Part shown: in pieces, positions 1 to 10,768 of the stretch
Position numbering within the stretch: position 1 is the stretch's first letter
How the letters are laid out: each line of letters starts with the position of its first letter
The notes under the pieces: model-generated
What the model was told of the DNA's origin: nothing
Database searches by the model: none
Seen by the model: the letters and a program-made list of their open reading frames with translations, nothing else
Assembly: GCA_037044905.1 (NCBI GenBank)
Contig: JBAOKB010000184.1
Location: 1 to 64,000 of the forward strand
DNA: 64,000 nt
Source of the DNA: Hortaea werneckii
Taxonomy: Eukaryota; Ascomycota; Dothideomycetes; Mycosphaerellales; Teratosphaeriaceae
Direction: 5' to 3'
Program-made: the position numbers and the translations under genes

Positions 1-561
1 TCGTGTAACCTTCCTTGGCAGGCCGGGCAACCGGTGATAACCTGGGCCAAGGGGAGAGACGGGCGGGCGGTGCCGTGATGGATGGTGGAGCAGTCGCGTG
101 CCATCAACCTGTAATCCAGGTGATCCATGTCGAAAGTCGCGACCCTGAGGCGCGGCTCCACAACTAATCGAAGTCTGTTTGCGACTGGAATTGTTTGGGT
201 CTTCGCTCCGTCCTTGTAGTCGCTTGTTATGATGGATCGGTAGTCTGGCCCCTGTTAGAGCATCCCAAATGCAACCGACCCCACGCATATGAAACAATAG
301 TCCGAATCATTCTCATTCCTCCTGGTCACTGACCTGTCCTCTCCCGTCCACCATCACCAGATCACCAAGCACAGGACTGTGCCCACCCTTCCACCAAGAA
401 CCCGGAGTACAATAGACCCCGGCCGCCAGACTGTAATGTCAGTGGCAGTTGCACAGTACCCCGAGTGAGAGTTGGTCACGGCGCTGGATTAGCCGGCGCA
501 TCGTCTATACAGCAGACGCTAAGATCACGCGACGCGCACCCTGAACGGTTGAAGTCATAGC
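1..561. other. Non-coding 5' flank of the RA-PH gene
   Basis: No convincing reading frame on either strand. The stretch runs up to the first ATG of the RA-PH gene at 562 and presumably holds its promoter and 5' UTR. A short minus-strand ORF at 476-757 lies antisense to the start of that gene and has no protein-like features. Confidence 0.4.
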
Positions 562-2304
562 ATGGGAGACACTTCAACCTCGCCGCCCCCAAAGGTGTCG
601 CGGTATCGATCGCAGCGCAAGGCAAAGCAACACACAGAAGAAACAGAACCTCCTGTCCCCGACCTTCCTCAAGCGGGACATGCAGACGAAGGCATTGCAA
701 GAAGCCGGTCCCGGTACCACAGGAAGAATCCACCAGAAGGCGGCATAGGCTCTGCACGACCGACTACTGCCCACACCCAAACCGAATCCCCATCACGAAG
801 CAGCCCTGCTCGATATGCTTCTCGAAAAGGCAGACAGCGTCACGACAGTCCAGCGGCGCAACCCGGTGCAACAGAGATACCTTTACGCGAAGATGGGTAT
901 GGTCAGCCGGCATCAAAGCCTGAGCAGGCACAGCTCAATGGTCGTAGCGTCAAGCATTCACAAAGTCCTCCCCAAGCAACATCCTCGCACCCAGACACCC
1001 TCACGCAAACTCCATCGGGTGAGCTCTTTCCGCCCATGAGGGCCGAGCCAGTCCAGACTCCCCCGCAGCGGATTAGAAGCGACGGCCCTCCGCTATCGGG
1101 TCAGATCAAGGCTACGAAAAGCGTGAGCGAACTGCCTCTCTACGATGACATCGACGACGATAGAGGTGGTTGCTTTGGCTTGTTCAAGCGCAAGAGGGAT
1201 CAAACGGTGCCAACCTCAGAAAAGACGCCCATCGCCCGACCATCCCGAGTGAATAATGGACCGCGAACCATCAAAGCTGGTGGTGGTGGCGTGGTCCCTG
1301 CTACGGATATACCAGAATCGGCTGTCAATGCCAGCGACAGACACGTCATTGTCCGTTTCGATGGACACGAACGTTCATTTCCCGTGACGCAGCTAACGAC
1401 TCCGATTGATATTATCAAGAGCGCTGCAACAATTTTCTCCTCACCAATGAACGTCAAGAGTGTAGTGCTATTGGAATATTTCCGAACCGTGGGCGTTCAG
1501 CAACCATCGAGGCGATATGAACGTATTCGCGATGTGCTTAACAGCTGGGACAACGATCGCGAAAACAGTCTCCTCCTTGTCGATCCGGGACTGGGACTTC
1601 CGAGGGTTAAAGCTGACCTCGCAGGTGTCCCGTCAGCCAAGCCTGAAGAACAACAGAGCTGGTCACTATCGTACAGTCAAAAGCCCGGCAAATGGGAGAA
1701 ACGCTACATTGTGCTCCATCCTTCCGGCCAGCTCACCCAGCAGAAGGATCCGGACAAACCTCACTCTCAGGAGAATATAGCGCATCTCAGCGATTTCGAT
1801 ATTTACACCCCGACGCAGACGAAGTTGAAGAAGGTCATCAAACCCCCGAAGCGATACTGCTTTGCTGTTAAAAGCCAGCAGAAAAGCATGATGTTCGAGT
1901 CTCATCTTAACTTTGTCCATTTCTTCTGCACTGGCGATCAGGCAACGTCGGACGCCTTCTACTCCGCTCTCCAGGAGTGGCGCAGCTGGTACCTTGTCAA
2001 TGTTATGGGTGAAGGTGGCAAAGCCCAACCTCGCCCAACAGATACGGTGAGCTCCGGTGGCCTGCGTGCTCCTCTCCGCAACGACACCCGAGACCTTCCA
2101 ACCACCACCGCACACAAGACCGGAGACTCCTTCGACTCCCACTACCAGCTAGGCTCATACAAACCCCTCGTCAACCCCGATTTCCCCTCCGAACCCAAGC
2201 GTCCGCAGACTTCCCGAACCTCCCATGAGAATCCCGCCTTGCCACCCTCTTTCCTCCTCCTCGGGCGCGAAAGCCGCTGGAGGACTCGGGAGAAACCCCA
2301 GTAA
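562..2304 (+). CDS. RA-PH domain adaptor-like protein (N-terminal, intact part)
   Basis: Open frame of 580 codons. Residues 1-255 are polar, Pro/Ser-rich and probably disordered. Residues about 261-342 look like a Ras-association (ubiquitin-like) fold, starting HVIVRFDGHE and ending LLLVDP. Residues about 366-482 look like a pleckstrin-homology domain, starting SWSLSY and closing with the Trp-containing helix EWRSWYLV. The RA-PH tandem resembles the Grb7/10 and RIAM/lamellipodin group and the related fungal membrane-adaptor proteins, which couple a Ras-type GTPase to phosphoinositide membranes; the cellular role here is inference. The start is the first ATG of the frame. The frame ends at 2304 after a protein-like stretch suddenly turns unlikely near residue 562, and clear continuation is seen in other frames downstream, so this stop is probably not the natural end. 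No paralogue is seen in the window. Confidence 0.75.
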   Translation: MGDTSTSPPPKVSRYRSQRKAKQHTEETEPPVPDLPQAGHADEGIARSRSRYHRKNPPEGGIGSARPTTAHTQTESPSRSSPARYASRKGRQRHDSPAAQPGATEIPLREDGYGQPASKPEQAQLNGRSVKHSQSPPQATSSHPDTLTQTPSGELFPPMRAEPVQTPPQRIRSDGPPLSGQIKATKSVSELPLYDDIDDDRGGCFGLFKRKRDQTVPTSEKTPIARPSRVNNGPRTIKAGGGGVVPATDIPESAVNASDRHVIVRFDGHERSFPVTQLTTPIDIIKSAATIFSSPMNVKSVVLLEYFRTVGVQQPSRRYERIRDVLNSWDNDRENSLLLVDPGLGLPRVKADLAGVPSAKPEEQQSWSLSYSQKPGKWEKRYIVLHPSGQLTQQKDPDKPHSQENIAHLSDFDIYTPTQTKLKKVIKPPKRYCFAVKSQQKSMMFESHLNFVHFFCTGDQATSDAFYSALQEWRSWYLVNVMGEGGKAQPRPTDTVSSGGLRAPLRNDTRDLPTTTAHKTGDSFDSHYQLGSYKPLVNPDFPSEPKRPQTSRTSHENPALPPSFLLLGRESRWRTREKPQ

Positions 2305-3292
2305 TGCGAAGAAGTCCGTCACTAAACCTGTACCCGGGAAAGAGCAGCTCGCTGACAACGAACCCCTCGTCAATCTTACCGTCGCCGCTCCACTAACGAT
2401 CGAAGACGAAACAGCGCTGATGGTCCTGCTCGCAGCGGTGGTGCTGGCGCCGGCTCAGACGCTTTCGCCCAGGACGGTCTGCTAGGACGATCGTATACCC
2501 AGCGCCAGAAACAGATGACGGAGCGGGACAAGCTGAATACGACCAAGCCTTTCACCCCTGGAACAACTTTACTCGGGAACAGTCCCGCCATCTGAATGAT
2601 CCTCCCCGGCCAGCGGCTTCCCAGGACGAAGGTGGGTTACACCGCAACCCTTCCTCAGCGGCGCGCGCCGCCGAACCGCCGCACCACTCGGCCGGGGGAG
2701 GCGATCTTGCAGAAGAGGCCTCTCCCGACGTGCCGGCGGCGGCGAACCCCCCACCACAACAACCACAACCAATCTCCACCGCTCCGCCTCCTCCCCGCCA
2801 GAAACCCATCCAACCACCCCTGCAGCAGGCGCCGGTGGTGCTCCGCCGCCCACGGCCCAATGATAGTGGACGAACCCCTCGTCGACCTGACACCAGAATC
2901 CTACGAACCACCCCAGCATTCCCTGAAGGGTAAGGGCAAGGGGTTCCGACCTGAACGGATTGGTCCAGGGGGGACTAATCGATTGTGCGACTTCTCCCGA
3001 GGATGTTGTGGGTGTGCCGCCTAGTACCGAATGGCGCGGGGGTGTCGCGAGGGGGTTGGTGGGGGGTGCGGGTGCAGGCGGGGCGGGGGGTATGGGGAAA
3101 AATGGTGGTGCCTGGTGGAGCAGGTGGAGCAGGTGGAGCAGGTGGTCCTATGCTCAATCTCAACGAGGAATCCAAGTTCGTGCGGGGAGTCTGCTGAATC
3201 ACGTCGAGAGGGAGCAAGGGCGTGAAGGTGGGGGACCGGTGATTGATCGGGAGAGAGGGTGGAGCAGGTCGCGGGTTGGGGAGGGGTATTGA
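2240..3292 (+). pseudogene. Frame-hopping C-terminal continuation of the RA-PH gene
   Basis: Protein-like, low-complexity but connected sequence continues past the stop at 2304 in changing frames. Counting frame 1 as that of 562, it runs in frame 2 at about 2245-2390 (SSSGAKAAGGLGRNPSN), frame 1 at about 2393-2585 (DGLLGRSYTQRQKQMTER), frame 3 at about 2567-2830 (SRHLNDPPRPASQDEGG), frame 1 at about 2860-2950 (VDEPLVDLTPESYEPPQH), frame 2 at about 2960-3085 (IDCATSPEDVVGVPPS), frame 3 at about 3100-3190 (PMLNLNEESKFVRG) and frame 2 to the TGA at 3290-3292 (SLLNHVEREQGREGGG). No GT-AG introns explain the switches. Either several 1-2 base indels have damaged the gene, or the assembly has uncorrected indels in these G/C homopolymers. 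I cannot separate the two by eye. Confidence 0.6.
3114..3145. repeat. 9-bp tandem repeat (CAGGTGGAG)
   Basis: About 3.5 copies of a 9-bp unit inside the Gly-rich C-terminal tail of the RA-PH gene. A 9-bp period keeps frame, so the repeat itself does not cause the frame changes around it. Confidence 0.8.
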
Positions 3293-3662
3293 GTTTTTTT
3301 TTTTTTTCTTTGCATTTTGGGGAGGTGATGGATTTTTTTTTTGTCTGCACTTTTGATCTAAGGGAAGGCAAGGGAGGAGAGAGAGAGAGGAGGTTTTGGG
3401 AATGTAGGTTTTCTATATACCCCCCTGTTGATTTTTCTCGTTCTGCTGCTCTGTTGACTTATCTTCCTTCGACATCGGGTTTCCAATATTTTATTATCAT
3501 CATCCTTTTCTTCTCGCCACTGCTCACATTCCAATCGTTTTCCTCTTGTCTTCTGTTAGTAGTGGCTAGACAGTTAAGGAGAATGTAGCGGGTTCGCTTG
3601 TCGGTACTGTCTATAGGCAGATCCGGTCTTGATGGTTTTTTTTTTTTTAAAAAAAAAAAAAA
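3293..3662. repeat. Homopolymer-rich spacer
   Basis: Spacer between the RA-PH gene and the minus-strand gene. It holds T runs at about 3294-3307 and 3330-3340 and a T-run followed directly by an A-run at about 3635-3662. Both neighbouring genes end here (convergent). Homopolymers of this kind are also where assembly length errors collect. Confidence 0.6.
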
Positions 3663-5493
3663 CTAATGAAGAGGCATAACCTTCTTTCTTGCTTCTTCCT
3701 TCGCTGTGAAGAGGATGGGAGCTATCACGGCTCCGCTTGTGATGTAGAAGGCCATAGAGAGATTGCCTTCCAAGGTTGTTAGAAGAATCGAACGACGTGG
3801 TAGATCGAAATGGGATACCTTCAAATGTTCCCATGAGGCACGTTTTCGCTCTTTTCTTCTTCTTTTCCTTTTCTTAACGGTCGGACGAAAAGTCTTCATG
3901 TTTTTCATGAGGACTACGCCGGGTGCGTATTGAGATAAATCCATGCGGAGGGCTTGATTCTTTTTCTGTCTTTTTCTGATTTCCCCCCTCCCTCCCGGGG
4001 TTGCTTCGCCTGTCGAAGAAGCTCTTGTTTAAGAAAGGATCGTGCTTGTTCATGTTCTCAATGTCTGTTTTCACTCCCATTAAGAGCCCTGTGACGTATC
4101 AATATCAGAGCACATGATCAATTCAGGAACTATAGACATTTCTCATGTTGACTTACGTCTTTTGCTAAGGCAATCGCTCGAATTACTGTGAGAGCTGCCG
4201 CGGCGGAGGCTTGCATGGGTTGGAGAAAGAACAGGTCTCTTTCATTGTATTTCCTCTCGCTTCGCAGCATCATTTTGACTGTCATCAGCTTAGGATTGAC
4301 TACATGATTGGAACAACTTCTCGTGTGAGTTATTCTTCTATTTGTAAGTTTTGGCATTAAGTAAGGATTCAAAAATCAGAATGAACAAGATGAACGAGTG
4401 GTACAGGTCTTGTTGAAAGTGCTACGAGCAGCTATAACTGCTACTTTGCATACCCGAGTTGAGAAAGCCGATCATTGCGTTTGGAGGCTGAAGACGAAAG
4501 AGCAATCTGCAGACGTGAGGTTGAGAAAGAGACTACCAAGACATCCACCTCGAAACTGAATCTAGCGAAAAATACAACCAAGACTACCGATTTCCAAGGC
4601 ACGCAAGTCAGCGGCGCTCGTTGTACCAGGGTCATAAAGGACTCGCACTACCAAGCCACGGCGATCGATCCCTACAGAAATCAAGTCAAAAAGAATTCTG
4701 AGTAAGAAGAGACAGGTCGCAGCGTTCACACCTACAGCCACATCCTCTAGGTAGAGTGTTCGGAGGGTATACATTCCAGGTATGGCCGATACATTGCGGG
4801 AGATACGTAGGGAGATACTCGGGTGGCATTGTCAGAGCTAGGAGAGCGATCAAGAGAGGCAGTTCGCCGTTGAGGCCTCCGTATTGAGGGTTACGGTTTT
4901 CTTGCTGGGCCGTGTAGATGTCGGTGAAGAGCTGTGTGGCCCAGAGTTGGTCGCGTCGTCTGCAATGGAGTCTTTGTTGCTGCTGTCGTTGACCGGCATA
5001 GGAGGCATATGAGGTTCCGAGGAAAAGCTCATGGTGGACCAGTCGGGACGTTCCTCTTTCCCTTCTTCATCGCTGCTGGAGTCACTGCTATTGTCGCTTT
5101 CGTCACTGCTGTCGTTGCTATTACCGTTACCATTCGCTGCTGTTGTATCCCTTCCATCACCAACTCTTTCAGCGGTAGCATCGTAGTCTACCGTCCACAG
5201 ATAAGCGTGATCATGATAGACCGAATAGCACTTATACTCGCGGACCGTTGACGGCAGCGCAGATACTGTAGTGGTTCTTCTCCGTCATGTTTGAAGTTCA
5301 TTACCGTACCCCTGATGTTTCCGCCCATGGCTTTGGGAGGCATCCATCGACCTCCAGTTGTTCCGCTGGTTACTCTTGGGGTTCGGTGAGGATCAGGTAC
5401 CATGACTCCCACGGTAAAGAAGAAGGCGGGCTGTTCAAGCGTTAGTAGCGCAGTATCATCGGGTATATTGCCGGACATACCGCCATGAGACAC
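3663..5493 (-). CDS. Unrecognised multi-exon protein with hydrophobic segments, possibly frameshifted
   Basis: I do not recognise the family. Protein-like pieces follow each other on the minus strand. One is a start region at 5493 (MSHGGMSGNIPDD). Next comes an acidic Ser/Asp/Glu linker near 5020-5100. A piece at about 4790-4970 reads DQLWATQLFTDIYTAQQ and then a Leu/Ala-rich stretch ending PPEYLP. A piece ends ALALAKD-like (AIALAKD) with a GTAAGT donor at about 4157. After an acceptor at about 4090, another piece starts GLLMGVKTDIENMNKHDPF. The C-terminal piece (3663-3944) is basic and then hydrophobic (ILLTTLEGNLSMAFYITSG), ending at TAG 3663-3665. The last two pieces are in different frames, and a G/C homopolymer (about 3984-4000) lies between them, so a frameshift or indel error is likely. 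The exon model is approximate. Confidence 0.4.
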
Positions 5494-6169
5494 GGTCGTG
5501 AAATCGATAGACCGGCTGTTGGCGCAAACGAAGAAATCGTGGACGGCGACTCAAGGCTCGATGATTCTTCGAGCGTAAATGGCTGCAAAGCGGCTCTTTG
5601 GGTGTGTATCAGCGTGGCCAACAGCTTTTAGCTGAATTGGAACCTCTTCTCAAGAAGGCATTCGCAGAGGTCCCACGTAGAAGGTAGAGCGTTTCCCCGG
5701 TCTCACTGGCTATGGGATTCGGTGAACCGGGTCTTGAAGGTTAAGGCACGACACAGCTATACAGCACTTTGTGTTCTTGTTACACATGCCAGCAAGAAAG
5801 AAATTAGTGGTTTATCCGAAATCGACGATTGGCTGTAGATGAACAGCCTTTGGGCCATGGTTCCAATCGCTGTCTTGTAAGACTTTTTCATCATCGATGG
5901 ACAAGGCTGGTGTAGCTGACTGATGCATGTGCCTTGGGCGCGCAAGAGGTAAAGGACCATCGGCTGTTGCTAGCATAGCGGCTTAAGAAGCTGTAGGCTG
6001 TCAAGAGCTGCCAACGCATGCGTGCGAGTCTCCGTTGGGCACTAGTCGGCGAGGTATGCCGTCTCGTGATGCTGAATTGCAGGAGTTGACACCACGTGCA
6101 TGCAAAGGTAGCTCCGTCTCACGCCATACTTATCCACCATCTACCCAAAGCTAAAATCCACTGAATCCA

Positions 6170-7220
6170 TCATCGTAGCTTCGAACTGGTAAAGAAATAT
6201 TCTGAAGTCTCTTGACTGGGTCGGAAAGCTCTTGAAATCGGCAGCATTTTCCGCTCCCAGAGGGTCAGGTCCAAAAGCTCCATCATTTGTAGCAGCCTTC
6301 TGGTAGCTCGGCGTTGCCTTCCATCCATATGCAGGGCAAGCAGATTGTATTCATTTGTGTAGCCCAAGTCGTAACCGTCAAGATCCTCGTGATAGGTCAA
6401 GGTCTGACTAGTGCGCCTCCTGTTTTGGGCATGTACGAGCCTATGAAGGTTTCAATGTGACGAGCTGTTCGCAGAGGAGTACGCGGTCGTCCCCGTGGAG
6501 TGGGCGGAGTACGCTTGGTCGCTTGAATCAGGACGCAAGCTCAACATGTGCCATTGGTCCGCTTGCCCGACCAATTGGGCACTTACGGACAGCATGCAGG
6601 TCTCCGTTGGCTTTGCATATCGCCCATAAGCTGGCGAAGTTGGCGATCTTGTTGTTGTGGTCTCAATACAGAATGAATGTGATGATGAGCAGAAACAGCA
6701 TGTGTGGACGGAAGCCGACTTTTATAGAAGTCTAAGCCCCATCCGCCTGACTGCGTCTTGTCGAACACATGCTGCGGCCCGCTATTAGCACACCAAGCTT
6801 CAGTACCGCCCCTCCGGCCCTGATTTCTAGTACCTGGTTGTTTCGCTGCCTTCTTCAAGATAGAGCGAATGGCAAAGTCTTGGAGCAATTGCCTGGCTGC
6901 ATTGGCGCAGCGTCGGGGAACCCTTCCGGCGTCAATGATAGGTTCCGGCTTGAGCGTGTCTCTCCATTAGGCTATGAAAAGACTGTGCAAAGTAAGCACC
7001 AGCGTGGCAAAATCGACCCAGATCCAAACTTGGCGGTCTTGCAGACAATCTTCAATTTTGCAGGATCTCGACCATGCATGTGCCGTACAACCAATGACCA
7101 CTCGACTGTCGCTTGTTTCGAGGACATTACAGAGGAGCCAAAACCAGGCACTCGAACGCTTAGCCAGTAATGCTTATTGCTGAAATCCTTCTGCACATGA
7201 ATATGCCGCCAGCGAGCCAA
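6170..7220 (-). pseudogene. Possible decayed hypothetical gene
   Basis: Three protein-like pieces lie in order on the minus strand. The first is 6972-7220 (starts MARWRHIHVQKDFSN). The second is a piece around 6545-6660 reading KIANFASLWAICKANGD. The third is 6170-6400 (starts MTYHEDLDGYDLGYTN, Leu/Arg-rich, ends FFTSSKLR). Stop codons and frame changes separate them, and I see no clean intron set. The last piece has the flavour of the C-terminus of short fungal F-box or hypothetical proteins, but no domain can be named. Confidence 0.25.
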
Positions 7221-7248
7221 GTGATTTGAAGACGTAATTGACGCTCAA

Positions 7249-7276
7249 GCAGAATGCAGAATGCAGAATGCAGAAT
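7249..7276. repeat. 7-bp tandem repeat (GCAGAAT)x4
   Basis: Four perfect copies of GCAGAAT, ending where the sequence changes to GATCC. It is in the gene-poor interval, 29 bp upstream of the minus-strand ORF that starts at 7220. A simple microsatellite with no inferred function. Confidence 0.9.
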
Positions 7277-8446
7277 GATCCCTCAGTACTGTACGTGCAG
7301 CCCTTTCGATGTGGATGGCTGTGCTCTAATAGCTACAGCGGTCAGTGGTACCGGCTTGATGCGTTAGTGACTATCTGAAGATCAACTCCCTGCAACACGT
7401 TCAGCAGGTTTCCATTGGCCAGCTGCGCCAAAATCCTTGAGATGTAAACAACCCAGCGACTAGTCAGCGTTCTGCGCGACCTCGCCTTAGCAGAACGAGC
7501 GAATCAGGTCCAGACCTTCGGGGAGGCGGACTTCCATCGATTTTAATGCAATCTAGAGTGGAGGGAACGACACCACACGCCAGGCGGGTTGGAGAGGCGC
7601 AGATTTCGCTGTAGGTGTGCAGAGTCCACACACGTTTTACCTTGGCGCAAGGACTTTTGTGTCGTAATCTTTCTGAAGTGCATCCGATGCGAAATGGATT
7701 GCCAACCTACCGACCCCCATTCCAACCACCGGCTGGATGAACGAGCTTCTGGAGCAGCTGCATTCCATATCATTGCGCGACAATACTAAACGCAAACCGC
7801 GTTGGAAACATTTCCGCATTTGCGATTGTTGTAGTCGATGGCACTAGGAGGTAGTATGTCAACGTATGGAATGGGTGCAGCAATGAGCCATTTCTCGGAC
7901 GTGGAAGCAAGACCGCGCTTGCGAGCACCACCTCTCCTGTGCGGCGAGAAACTGAGACCAGGGATGTAGCTTTTCCTTTTGCCTCTTAGAGATGGTCGGA
8001 AAGGGCTCGACAAGGCGAGAAGCAATGCTGCCAGTGGTTGTTGACGCTGTTCACCTTCGGGTGATTCCCCATCGAGCTGATGGCCCTTATGCAAACATCG
8101 TTGTCTATAGTGTGGTCTAAATCATTCGCACCAGCATGTGAGGTGGCCTACAAGCTGGTGCGCAGGCCTCGCAACTCTGTGTAGATGCTATCACCTGTAC
8201 TGATATTACCTAGGTGCCTAGGCGCTGTAGTATCAAAAACATCCATGGCCATGGTGTTCTGGAAAAACAGTCAAGTCTCAGGCAACATTTCGGCCGGCAA
8301 GTTCCCGAGATGGTAGATTTGGGGGGAGTGTCTAAAAGCGCCAAGAGCCTAAAAAGGAAATCCGCTGTTCGTTTTCTTACGCCTTGCCACTCCTAAAAAT
8401 TTCCACCTTGCGCGCAGTCACCTCGCTTGCAGTAACATATGCGAAG

Positions 8447-9772
8447 ATGAGCGACCAAAAGGCGGTGCACACGTTGGTGCTAGACACCGGTGCCATCATC
8501 AAGAATGAACCCACCGTTTCGACTTTGCTAGGACACGCCGAGGCACTGATAACTGTGCCCGCGATCATCTCAGAAATTCGGGATGCAACTACAAGATCAC
8601 GAGTAGAGACCACTTTGCTGCCTTTCTTAACGTTGCGGTCACCGAATCCCACAAGTGTTAAGTTCGTGACCGATTTTGCACGCAAGACCGGAGATTTGCA
8701 AGTCCTGAGCAAGCCTGACATCCAAATCATTGCTTTGACATATGAGCTTGAATGCGAGCGTAATGGAGGTGACTGGAGACTGAGAAATTCCCCTGGCCAA
8801 AAGCGCGTGAATGGCTCGCCTCCTGGAAAGTCAAACAACACAAATGAGAAACCATCTTCCGAAGAGACTCAAGAAGCGCAAGATCCAGCTGAAGCAGAAA
8901 AGGCACCGGACAATGCCCACAGTGAGATTCCCGAGTCGACAGTCGCCCAGCCGACCGAGGTAGTGTCGGCAGCCAAGAATGACGGACAGGCTACCGAACA
9001 CGAAAATCGCGACACACAAGATGAAGCTCAAATGAGCGAGGCCTTAGCAAAGACCGATTTACGCAGCTCAATTGCCGAAGACAGCAAAGAACCTCAATCC
9101 AAAGTCGACTCTGCCCAGAACAGTCAAGGGGGCAGCGGCTCAGACGACGAAGGCTGGATCACACCTTCAAACCTGAAGAAGAAACAGGCCAAGGATGCTG
9201 GTGCAGCTGCTTCCGCCGCTTCAGAGCCGAAAACGATGCAAGTCGGCGTCCTGACTTCCGATTTTGCAATGCAAAACGTGATCTTGCAGATCAACTTGAA
9301 CTTGCTTTCTCCCTCGCTGAACAGGGTCAAGCATCTCAAGACCTTCGTTCTGAGATGTCACGCTTGCTTCCAAGTCACTAAGGAGATGAGCAAGCAATTC
9401 TGTCCCAAGTGCGGACAGCCTACTCTGACTAGAGTGTCTTGTTCGACAGACTCGAACGGCGGGTTCAAGCTGCATCTCAAGAAGAATATGCAGTGGAATA
9501 CGAGAGGTGACAGGTACAGCATTCCGAAACCTGTGCACGGATCGACGAACGGAAGACTTGTTGGCGGCGGCAAGGGTGGTTGGGGCAATGATCTTATTCT
9601 GGCGGAAGATCAGAAAGAGTACCAGAGGGCAGCAAACGCAGAGAAGCGGCAGAAAGAGAGAAGTTTGATGGATGAGGATTATTTGCCGGGCATCTTGACT
9701 GGGGACAGAGGTCGGACTGGCGGCCGTATCAAGGTTGGCGCTGGTAGGAATGTTAATGCGAGAAAGCGGTAA
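8447..9772 (+). CDS. NOB1: 20S pre-rRNA endonuclease NOB1
   Basis: PIN-domain endonuclease that cleaves 20S pre-rRNA at site D to make the 3' end of 18S rRNA in the cytoplasm, as part of late pre-40S maturation. The frame is open from 8384, but I choose the second Met (8447, 441 aa), because the PIN domain starts immediately after it (VHTLVLDTGAII, with the first acidic residue, Asp). The PIN domain covers about residues 1-105 and includes the conserved DLQVLSKPDIQIIALTYELE near its end. A long acidic, disordered linker follows (about 125-270). A zinc ribbon has Cys304, Cys307, Cys319 and Cys322, and then the NOB1 signature with KNMQWNTRGDRYSIP. The C-terminal tail carries a Gly-rich segment (GGGKGGWGNDLILAEDQ). 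No intron is needed. All diagnostic parts are present, so the identification is firm. Confidence 0.95.
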   Translation: MSDQKAVHTLVLDTGAIIKNEPTVSTLLGHAEALITVPAIISEIRDATTRSRVETTLLPFLTLRSPNPTSVKFVTDFARKTGDLQVLSKPDIQIIALTYELECERNGGDWRLRNSPGQKRVNGSPPGKSNNTNEKPSSEETQEAQDPAEAEKAPDNAHSEIPESTVAQPTEVVSAAKNDGQATEHENRDTQDEAQMSEALAKTDLRSSIAEDSKEPQSKVDSAQNSQGGSGSDDEGWITPSNLKKKQAKDAGAAASAASEPKTMQVGVLTSDFAMQNVILQINLNLLSPSLNRVKHLKTFVLRCHACFQVTKEMSKQFCPKCGQPTLTRVSCSTDSNGGFKLHLKKNMQWNTRGDRYSIPKPVHGSTNGRLVGGGKGGWGNDLILAEDQKEYQRAANAEKRQKERSLMDEDYLPGILTGDRGRTGGRIKVGAGRNVNARKR

Positions 9773-10768
9773 GGGCCATGTGTGGAAGAAAGAGGGGAAT
9801 GGAGAAGCGTCTTTCAATCAAGAAAAACAAGCTCGAAAGCATTTTCAGCCCTCTCGACCGCGCGCAAGCGTCCAACTTCCAACCCAGATGAATATCACCA
9901 ATAGTCATGGGCGAACATTACAAAGGTCACGCCATCTTGCGCCCAGACGTCAGGGCTTGTGTCTCTAAGGCTGGCACAAGTAGCTGCAGACGTCTCGCCC
10001 ACAGACTACCCAGCATTGAACCGCTGTCGCTCACCCCTAAAAACACCATCTGCCACCTCTGGCGATGGCAAGATGACTGTTCGAATTCGAATAGTGTCTC
10101 AGCTCGGATTGTAAAATGTTCGTGGCGTGCTGCCTTTTGGTGCACTTGGAACGTCGCAGAATATGCCACAGCACTATCCGGTTCGCATACCAATGATTCC
10201 CTCACGTCAACGCCTGGCTCTGCCGCAACCGGATGGCGCGTCTTAAAGAAGCTGGACGACATTGGCAAACGCGATGCATCACGCAGTACTCGAGGCGGTG
10301 ACAAAATCTAGTTGTCTTGAAGCGCAGCATATGCTGTATTCTGCGAAACAGATTGAAAGCTGCCCAATATTATTGCATTTGACGGCTGTAGCTAGCACCG
10401 TATATCGATTGCGCTCTTAAATGGCGTGTCTTTACCATATCATCTTGTCACTTATGTATCGAGAAGATCCCATCAATCTTCGTAGCAGACTTTATTCCTT
10501 TGGGCTAGCATCCTGTCAGCATAGATCTGGGCGGATGGGCAAGAAGTACATGGTAGTGGTGTAAAGAGGAAGGGAGAACATGGGTTAAGCGCCGCGCTGC
10601 GCGGAAGCCGTTCCGCCTCGTCCCGAAAAAGGAAACCTCTAAACAACAGCAACCGCAAACAACAACTCCACCTCATGTTCTTTCCAATCACGCGCAACAC
10701 TGTGACGTGATTACCGAGTCTTGCATGGTAGACAGAACGTGTGTGCATCAAGAAAGACCATTACTACC
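9773..10768. other. Intergenic region NOB1 / Cut12-like
   Basis: Two overlapping opposite ORFs (9907-10311 plus, 9927-10304 minus) are present, but neither shows a domain, a signal or splice context. I treat the stretch as the NOB1 3' end plus the promoter of the next gene. The adjacent start codon at 10769 has an ACC just before the ATG, a good initiation context. Confidence 0.4.

Larger units (their letters stand above)
5494..8446. other. Gene-poor interval
   Basis: About 3 kb without a confident gene. Short minus-strand ORFs at 5757-5960, 7637-7819 and 7786-8094 have no recognisable domain or splice context. The only protein-like signal is the decayed stretch at 6170-7220, listed separately. 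The last part should contain the NOB1 promoter. Confidence 0.45.

Noticed and set aside
9907..10311. Overlapping opposite ORFs of 134 and 125 codons downstream of NOB1
   Set aside because: No domain, signal or splice context, and mutually antisense; probably chance open frames.
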